Source: an uncultured Peptococcaceae bacterium (GTDB lineage: Bacteria; Bacillota; Desulfitobacteriia; Desulfitobacteriales; Syntrophobotulaceae). Taken from it: 20,355 bases of DNA. Below, in pieces: positions 15,359-20,355 of the stretch. The position numbers were made by a program, and so were the translations under genes. Every line of letters begins with the position of its first letter. Positions within the stretch are counted from its first letter, which is position 1. The notes below the pieces were generated by a model. The model saw nothing but the letters and a program-made list of their open reading frames with translations, was not told the DNA's origin and did no database searches. Location of the stretch: assembly GCA_937892995.1 (NCBI GenBank), contig CALBJS010000322.1, forward strand, positions 1 to 20,355, given 5' to 3'.

Positions 15359-17230
15359 CTAAGCCATTTGATTCCTATTAATTTCAAACTGACTATTATA
15401 CAAATCTGCATAAAAACCTCTCTTAGCCAGAAGTTCCTCATGCCGGCCCTGCTCAATGATGCTTCCCTTATCCATAACCAAGATAAGATCGGCATCGCGA
15501 ATGGTAGAGAGGCGATGAGCAATGACAAAACTTGTCCTGCCTTTCCTTAGTTCGTGCATGGCTTTCTGAATGAATATTTCGGTTCTCGTGTCAACACTGC
15601 TGGTAGCCTCATCGAGGATAAGAATAGCGGGATCGGCTAAAATAGCCCTGGCAATAGTTAAAAGCTGTTTTTGACCTTGAGAAAGATTCGAGGCCTCTTC
15701 ATTAAGTACAGTATCATAACCCTCAGGAAGTGTACGAATAAAATGATCAGCATGAGCTGCTTGAGCCGCACGCACGATCTCCCCCTCAGTTGCCCCTTCC
15801 CTGCCATAGGCTATATTATCCCTGATAGTACCCTTAAAGAGCCATGTATCTTGAAGCACCATCCCGAACATATTTCTTAACTCGCCCCGTCTCAGATCCT
15901 TAATATCCACTCCATCGATCATTATTCGGCCGCTTTGGAGTTCGTAGAAACGCATAACTAGATTAACCAAAGTTGTTTTACCTGCCCCGGTGGGCCCCAC
16001 GATAGCAATGGTCTGTCCTTTTTTTACCACAATATTCATCTGGTCAATAAGAGCCTCCTCCTGATACCCAAAAGTCACATCTTCAAACCTGACCTCGCCT
16101 TTTGGAAAACGAATAAACTTAGTTTGCGGCTGGTCTGAGAGTTCCTCTTCTTCATCCAAGACTTCAAAGACCCTCTCCGCCGCGGCAATTGTTGATTGTA
16201 AGATATTGATAATATTGGCAGTTTGGATTATGGGATTAGTAAATTGCCTTGAATATTGAATGAAGGCCTGGATATCCCCGATTTCTATACTTCTTTGGGC
16301 AACCAGGATACCCCCGGCTACACAAACTAGGACATACCCGATATTATTAACAAAGGATAAGAGGGGCATAATTATACCCGAGATAAACTGTGCTTTCCAC
16401 CCGGCTTCATAAAGTCTTTCATTCTCCTGATTAAAGATGGCGATAGACTCTTGCTCTTGCCCAAACGCTTTAATGATCTCATGCCCAGTATACATTTCCT
16501 CCACATGACCGTTAAGATCCCCAAGAGCTTTTTGTTGCTTGGCAAAAAACCTTTGGGAACGCTTCGCAATTTTCGTAGTGATCAAAAAAGATAGAGGAAG
16601 AGTAATTACTACAATTAAAGTCAGCAAGGGACTAATACTAAGCATCATGATCACGATTCCCAGCAAAGTCACGATCGCTATTATGAGCTGAGTAAGGCCC
16701 TGTTGCAAAGTATTACTTACGGTATCCACATCATTAGTAACTCTACTTAGTATTTCCCCGTGAGTATGATTATCGAAATACTTAAGGGGCAATTTGTTCA
16801 GCTTATCATTAAGATCCTTACGCATCTTAAATACGACCTTCTGCGTAACCCCAACCATAATATATTGTTGAAAATAACTAAAGACCGAGCTAAAAATATA
16901 TAAGCCAATTAACAGCAGTAAAATATGCTTAACATATTGAAAATCTATAGCTGCTCCCGCTAGGCCGTTTAATTTCTGTAAGAAACCTTCAAACAGTTCA
17001 GTAGTAATCTTGCCCATAATCTTAGGGCTGACAATACTGAAAACAGTACTTAGTAGAGCCATCATAAAGACCAAGATGATCTGCCTTTTAAAAGGATTAA
17101 GATAGGTTAATAATCTTCGAAGGGTTCCTTGAAAATCTTTCGCTTTCTCCACCGGTCGTCCCATCGGAGGGCCGCCCATATGCCCTCCTCTGCCCGGACC
17201 TCGAAAAGCTTTCCTCTGTCCGTTACTCAT
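15359..17230 (-). CDS. Heterodimeric ABC exporter, subunit with canonical Walker B
   Basis: About 623 residues: Gly/Arg-rich N-terminus, six-helix exporter domain (about 45-340), nucleotide-binding domain with Walker A GPTGAGKTT (about 410), signature LSQGQ (about 514), Walker B ILILDEATSSVD with catalytic Glu, and switch AHRLST. Start is ATG 17230, which overlaps the stop of the previous gene as ATGA, with GGGGAGG upstream; the frame remains open to 17284 but inside that gene. The pair resembles TM287/TM288, LmrCD and BmrCD drug or lipid exporters. The LSQGQ signature in this partner and the degenerate site in the other are a known asymmetric arrangement. Substrate unknown. Confidence 0.93.
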   Translation of the reverse strand: MSNGQRKAFRGPGRGGHMGGPPMGRPVEKAKDFQGTLRRLLTYLNPFKRQIILVFMMALLSTVFSIVSPKIMGKITTELFEGFLQKLNGLAGAAIDFQYVKHILLLLIGLYIFSSVFSYFQQYIMVGVTQKVVFKMRKDLNDKLNKLPLKYFDNHTHGEILSRVTNDVDTVSNTLQQGLTQLIIAIVTLLGIVIMMLSISPLLTLIVVITLPLSFLITTKIAKRSQRFFAKQQKALGDLNGHVEEMYTGHEIIKAFGQEQESIAIFNQENERLYEAGWKAQFISGIIMPLLSFVNNIGYVLVCVAGGILVAQRSIEIGDIQAFIQYSRQFTNPIIQTANIINILQSTIAAAERVFEVLDEEEELSDQPQTKFIRFPKGEVRFEDVTFGYQEEALIDQMNIVVKKGQTIAIVGPTGAGKTTLVNLVMRFYELQSGRIMIDGVDIKDLRRGELRNMFGMVLQDTWLFKGTIRDNIAYGREGATEGEIVRAAQAAHADHFIRTLPEGYDTVLNEEASNLSQGQKQLLTIARAILADPAILILDEATSSVDTRTEIFIQKAMHELRKGRTSFVIAHRLSTIRDADLILVMDKGSIIEQGRHEELLAKRGFYADLYNSQFEINRNQMA

Positions 17231-19122
17231 GCCGGTTCCTCCCCAGAAAGCTGGGAGGCCACTATCTCCCGATATACTTGACAATTCGTTAAAAGCTCTT
17301 CATGTCTTCCGCTCCCTACTATGAAGCCTTGATCGAGAACGATAATCTTATCCGCATTTAATACCGTACTTACTCGCTGGGTTACGATCAGAATGGTAGC
17401 CTCTTGGATAACCCCTTGCAAAGCTGCTCTTAACTTCGCATCCGTTTTAAAATCTAACGCCGAAAAACTATCGTCCAAAGCATAGATCTGAGGTTTGCGG
17501 ATTAAAGCCCGAGCAATAGCCAGTCTTTGTTTTTGGCCGCCGGAAAGATTCTGCCCGCCTTGAGCTATGGGGAAAGCGAAGGTATCTTCCAGACCGGCGA
17601 TAAATTCCCAAGCCTGGGCTATCTCAGCTGCCTGCTGAACTTCTTTATCGGCAGCCTCTTTTTTTCCGAATCTGATATTCTCAGCGATAGTACCTGTAAA
17701 GAGCACTGCTTTTTGAGGAACATAACCTATCTTCTTCCGTAAAGTATTCAAAGATAGTTCTCTAATATCTACTCCATCAATCTTAATCTTACCGCTTTGC
17801 GGTTCATAAAAGTGCAGAAGAAGTTTTAGGAGGGTAGATTTACCAGAACCGGTACCTCCGATGATCGCTGTTACTTCTCCCGATCCGGCCGTGAAGGAGA
17901 TGTCGCTCACTGCCGCTTTTTCGGCACCGGGGTAATTAAAGGTAACATTCTTGAATTCTATTATTCCTGTGCTTTCTACCTTTTCACCTTTATCATACAT
18001 TTTCCTTTTTTCAATTTTATTCGTTTTTTCTAACTTTTCTATTCTGCTTTCTTTCTCTAAGTTCTCTTCTATTTCACTTTTGCTACTTAGTTCTGTCTCT
18101 TCATCCACTTTAACTTTGCTAGCTTCCTCTCTTTTAGCCTCCTCATAACCATCTTCTTCAATATTGTCATCCTTGATCTCCATTACGGTATCCAGTATTT
18201 CGTTTATCCTTCCGGCAGATACTGCCGCTCGCGGAATCATTACGAACATCATCGAGACCATCAGTAAAGAAAACATTATGAGCATTCCGTACTGAATAAA
18301 AGCCATCATATCTCCGACCTGCATATTACCCTGATCAATACGAAGACCCCCGAACCAGATTATGGAGACTGTCGTAAAATTCATAATGAGCATCATCGTA
18401 GGCATCATGCCCGCCATAAGTCTATTAACTTTAACAGTAGTGTCGGTTAAATCCAAGTTGGCTAGCTCATAACGTTTTTTCTCGTGATCGATACGGTTAA
18501 AGGCCCGAATAACTCTGATACCCGTGAGATTCTCCCTAAGGACAAGATTTAACTTGTCTAACTTTCTTTGGATTGACTTAAAAAGGGGTAACACCTTTCT
18601 TCCAACAAATAAGACTACCAAAGCTATCAAAGGTAAAACGATTATAAAAATCTGAGATAAGACGGCATCCCTGGAAACAGCCATAATAATACCGCCGATA
18701 AAGAGCAGTGGAGCACTGACCATCATCCGCAGCATCATGACCGTCACTTGCTGAACCTGAGTAATATCATTCGTCGTTCTAGTAATCAGAGTAGCTGTTC
18801 CAAACTTATCTATTTCAGGTAAGGAAAAACTTTCGACCCTAGTAAATACTTCCTCGCGAAGAATCTTGCCAAATCCACTTGCCGTCCTTGCCGATAAATA
18901 ACTGGCTAAAATCGAACAACCTGCCCCTACTCCGGCTATCGCCAACATCAAACCGCCCATTTGGAAAATAAAACGAATATCCCCGCTGACGATTCCAACA
19001 TCGACGATCTCGGCCATCAAGGTAGGTAAGAATAATTCAGAAAGAGATTGCAAGAAAATTAAAATTAAAATAAAAACTATGGCGACCCTAAAAGGCCTTA
19101 AGTATCTAAAAATTTTAAGCAC
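17227..19122 (-). CDS. Heterodimeric ABC exporter, subunit with degenerate Walker B
   Basis: 631 residues: six-helix exporter domain, a very long charged linker (about 17967-18187, some 70 residues rich in Lys and Glu), then the nucleotide-binding domain with Walker A GGTGSGKST (about 420), signature LSGGQKQR and Walker B YALDDSFSALD, where Asp replaces the catalytic Glu, as in TM287. Switch-region TQRVST has Gln in place of His, a further mark of a non-hydrolysing site. I prefer GTG 19122 (MLKIFRYLRPFR) because GAGAGG lies 8 nt upstream; a TTG at 19149 would extend it by nine residues. It has its own strong promoter and is coupled to its partner by ATGA. Confidence 0.92.
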   Translation of the reverse strand: MLKIFRYLRPFRVAIVFILILIFLQSLSELFLPTLMAEIVDVGIVSGDIRFIFQMGGLMLAIAGVGAGCSILASYLSARTASGFGKILREEVFTRVESFSLPEIDKFGTATLITRTTNDITQVQQVTVMMLRMMVSAPLLFIGGIIMAVSRDAVLSQIFIIVLPLIALVVLFVGRKVLPLFKSIQRKLDKLNLVLRENLTGIRVIRAFNRIDHEKKRYELANLDLTDTTVKVNRLMAGMMPTMMLIMNFTTVSIIWFGGLRIDQGNMQVGDMMAFIQYGMLIMFSLLMVSMMFVMIPRAAVSAGRINEILDTVMEIKDDNIEEDGYEEAKREEASKVKVDEETELSSKSEIEENLEKESRIEKLEKTNKIEKRKMYDKGEKVESTGIIEFKNVTFNYPGAEKAAVSDISFTAGSGEVTAIIGGTGSGKSTLLKLLLHFYEPQSGKIKIDGVDIRELSLNTLRKKIGYVPQKAVLFTGTIAENIRFGKKEAADKEVQQAAEIAQAWEFIAGLEDTFAFPIAQGGQNLSGGQKQRLAIARALIRKPQIYALDDSFSALDFKTDAKLRAALQGVIQEATILIVTQRVSTVLNADKIIVLDQGFIVGSGRHEELLTNCQVYREIVASQLSGEEPA

Positions 19123-19161
19123 TGTTTCAACCTCTCTATCGAACTCCAAATTTGAAGAATT

Positions 19162-19214
19162 AAAAAAAGATTAGGTTGTTAATATTTGTCATGCAAATCC
19201 TTAAGCAACCTAAT
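19162..19214 (-). terminator. Intrinsic terminator overlapping the ABC exporter promoter
   Basis: On the minus strand ATTAGGTTG (19214-19206) pairs perfectly with CAACCTAAT (19178-19170), followed by TCTTTTTTT. The loop holds a second small stem ATTTG-CATGA-CAAAT (19184-19198). It would end transcripts coming from the PAS gene. Confidence 0.75.
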
Positions 19215-19241
19215 TATATTTAATCTAATAATCTTCGTCAA
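19213..19241 (-). promoter_or_regulatory. Strong sigma-A promoter of the ABC exporter/larC operon
   Basis: Minus strand TTGACG (19236-19241), exactly 17 bp, TATAAT (19213-19218). The predicted start is near 19206, at the end of the terminator's 5' arm, so messages that start here lack that arm and should escape termination. Confidence 0.75.
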
Positions 19242-19273
19242 AGAAATTAGGGAAATAAGAATGCCTAATTCAT

Positions 19274-19603
19274 TCAGTAATGCTGGGCAGGTATTTTTAT
19301 TCTCGTTCTCACAATTCCCGCAAATTCCCCCTTATTGGCAAAATAGCTGCTATATGTAATAACCATACCCACCGCAATTTTCGTAAATTCCTTTAACTCC
19401 CCCGTTTTAAATTTCTCCAGGAAGTCTCGAATCTTAGCTCTATTTTCTTCCTTGTGACAATCCACTACCTTTAGATCGATCATCTCTTCTAAAGGCAAAT
19501 GATAATAATCCTCCTCGAATTTATTAGCCCAGATTACTTTAAAATCCGCATCCGTCACTAAGATTCCCGCGGAAATACTTTGGAATATTTCTTGAAAATT
19601 CAT
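19274..19603 (-). CDS. Small stand-alone PAS-domain protein
   Basis: 109 residues forming a single PAS fold: ILVTDADFKVIWANKFEEDYY (first strands and helix), then DCHKEENRAKIRDFLEKFK and a final pair of strands around YFANKGEFAGIVRTRI. The CH-(N)9-FLEKFKTGE pattern resembles the PAS module at the end of DUF438 proteins. There is no kinase, cyclase or DNA-binding part, so it would sense a ligand or redox state and act through a partner; ligand unknown. AGGATGG precedes the ATG. It is 103 bp downstream of rlmH with no U-tract terminator between, so it may be co-transcribed with it. Confidence 0.8.
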   Translation of the reverse strand: MNFQEIFQSISAGILVTDADFKVIWANKFEEDYYHLPLEEMIDLKVVDCHKEENRAKIRDFLEKFKTGELKEFTKIAVGMVITYSSYFANKGEFAGIVRTRIKIPAQHY

Positions 19604-19683
19604 AACATTTCCATCCTATCTTAATTTACTATTCTTTGATTCCTTTTTTTGTTCTTTTTTCAACTTCCTTGTTTTAATTTTGG

Positions 19684-19706
19684 GGCAAATAGTACCTTCT
19701 TTTGCC
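19684..19706 (-). other. Hairpin directly after rlmH, not a clear terminator
   Basis: GGCAAA / TTTGCC (minus strand) starts right after the rlmH stop codon, but is followed by CCAAAATTAAAAC without a T-run. It may be a weak pause or an end-protecting stem. Confidence 0.35.
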
Positions 19707-20189
19707 TCACTTATGATAAATCTCCTTCTTATTAATCTTACAAGCCCTATAGATTTGTTCCAGCAGGACAAGTCTGATGAGTTGATGAGGAAAGGTCAGC
19801 TTAGAAAAAGAACAGCGATAATTTGCCCTTAGACGAACAGCTTCGGAGATCCCTAAGGAGCCGCCGATGATAAAGACAATACTGCTTTGTCCGGATAAGG
19901 CCCTTTCCTCTAAAAGACTGGCCAATTCAGGAGAAGATACTTCTTGCCCCTGAAGATCTAAGACGATTACATAATCTCGACTGGAAATTCCTTTAAGCAA
20001 TCTTTCGCCTTCCTTCTGTCTAATCCGCTCTTCTTCCACAGCCGAGGCCTTCTCCGGACAAGATTCGTCATCTACCTCGATAATCTCCAAGCGAGCATAG
20101 CCCTTAAGACGCTTTAGATACTCCTTAATACCTTCTTTTAAGTATCTTTCCCTGATCTTGCCCACGGCTAATACTTTTATTTGATGCAT
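19707..20189 (-). CDS. rlmH: 23S rRNA (pseudouridine1915-N3)-methyltransferase
   Basis: 160-residue SPOUT-class methyltransferase that methylates pseudouridine 1915 in helix 69 of 23S rRNA, using S-adenosylmethionine. Motifs seen: KVLAVGKIRERYLKEGIKEY at the N-terminus, VIVLDLQGQEVSSPELA, the cofactor loop FIIGGSLGIS, and the C-terminal trefoil-knot signature LTFPHQLIRLVLLEQIYRA ending in EIYHK. Length is exactly that of the family. ATG 20189 is preceded by GCGGGGT. A housekeeping gene that anchors this end of the window as chromosomal. Confidence 0.97.
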   Translation of the reverse strand: MHQIKVLAVGKIRERYLKEGIKEYLKRLKGYARLEIIEVDDESCPEKASAVEEERIRQKEGERLLKGISSRDYVIVLDLQGQEVSSPELASLLEERALSGQSSIVFIIGGSLGISEAVRLRANYRCSFSKLTFPHQLIRLVLLEQIYRACKINKKEIYHK

Positions 20190-20234
20190 CCAATCTACCC
20201 CGCATCTATCTATTATTTCCTAGCTATTTTGTCA

Positions 20235-20263
20235 TTTATAGGACTACAACTATCAGAGGTTAA
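20235..20263 (-). promoter_or_regulatory. Weak candidate promoter for rlmH
   Basis: Minus strand TTAACC (20258-20263), 17 bp spacer, TATAAA (20235-20240), placing the start about 40 nt before the ATG. The match is modest. Confidence 0.3.
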
Positions 20264-20298
20264 ATCTAACTTAATGCTCAACGAATAGAAATTTGAAA

Positions 20299-20350
20299 AT
20301 TATAAAAGTAGATTGCCATATTTTAAATATTAGTAATCTACTTTTATAAT
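20299..20350. repeat. Perfect 16 bp inverted repeat upstream of rlmH
   Basis: ATTATAAAAGTAGATT (20299-20314) is exactly complementary to 20335-20350, with a 20 nt AT-rich loop. The T-run after either arm is weak. It could be a terminator for a gene beyond the right edge, an operator, or part of a small inverted-repeat element cut by the window. Confidence 0.6.
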
Positions 20351-20355
20351 ATACT

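Overview
The window looks like a low-GC, AT-rich anaerobic Firmicute, most likely a clostridial relative in the Peptococcaceae/Desulfitobacterium-Desulfosporosinus neighbourhood. This is inferred from base composition, GGAGG-type ribosome binding sites, frequent TTG/GTG starts, and the mix of LarC, RlmH, a heterodimeric ABC exporter and a purine-ureide pathway. No rRNA, tRNA, CRISPR array, insertion sequence or prophage gene was recognised.

Region 1 (1-9.3 kb) is an allantoin (purine ureide) degradation locus. A leftward operon encodes an aspartate-carbamoyltransferase-like enzyme, an allantoinase (AllB), an M20D amidohydrolase, and a second allantoinase that runs off the left edge. Divergently, across a 338 bp control region, lie (S)-ureidoglycine aminohydrolase (AllE), a frameshifted asparaginase-family gene, ureidoglycolate lyase (AllA), and, after a terminator, a RidA protein. 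A carbamate kinase gene faces RidA across a shared bidirectional terminator. Together they suggest: allantoin to allantoate (AllB), allantoate to ureidoglycine (no canonical AllC is visible; the M20D enzyme is a candidate), then ureidoglycolate and glyoxylate plus urea (AllE, AllA). A carbamoyltransferase plus carbamate kinase branch could recover ATP from a ureide carbamoyl group, which makes sense for a fermenting or anaerobic cell.

Region 2 (9.3-13.9 kb) has a 44-residue membrane-anchored small protein too short for routine gene calling. Divergent from it is a MacAB-like three-gene operon: ATPase, 10-TM-type FtsX permease, and membrane fusion protein.

Region 3 (13.9-20.4 kb) is all leftward. 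In transcription order it holds RlmH (23S rRNA methyltransferase), a small PAS protein, a two-gene heterodimeric ABC exporter with one degenerate ATP site, and LarC (nickel-pincer cofactor synthesis). The exporter promoter is nested inside an intrinsic terminator, so that read-through from upstream would be stopped while new transcripts escape. LarC and the fusion-protein gene converge with overlapping stop codons. The right end carries a perfect 16 bp inverted repeat.
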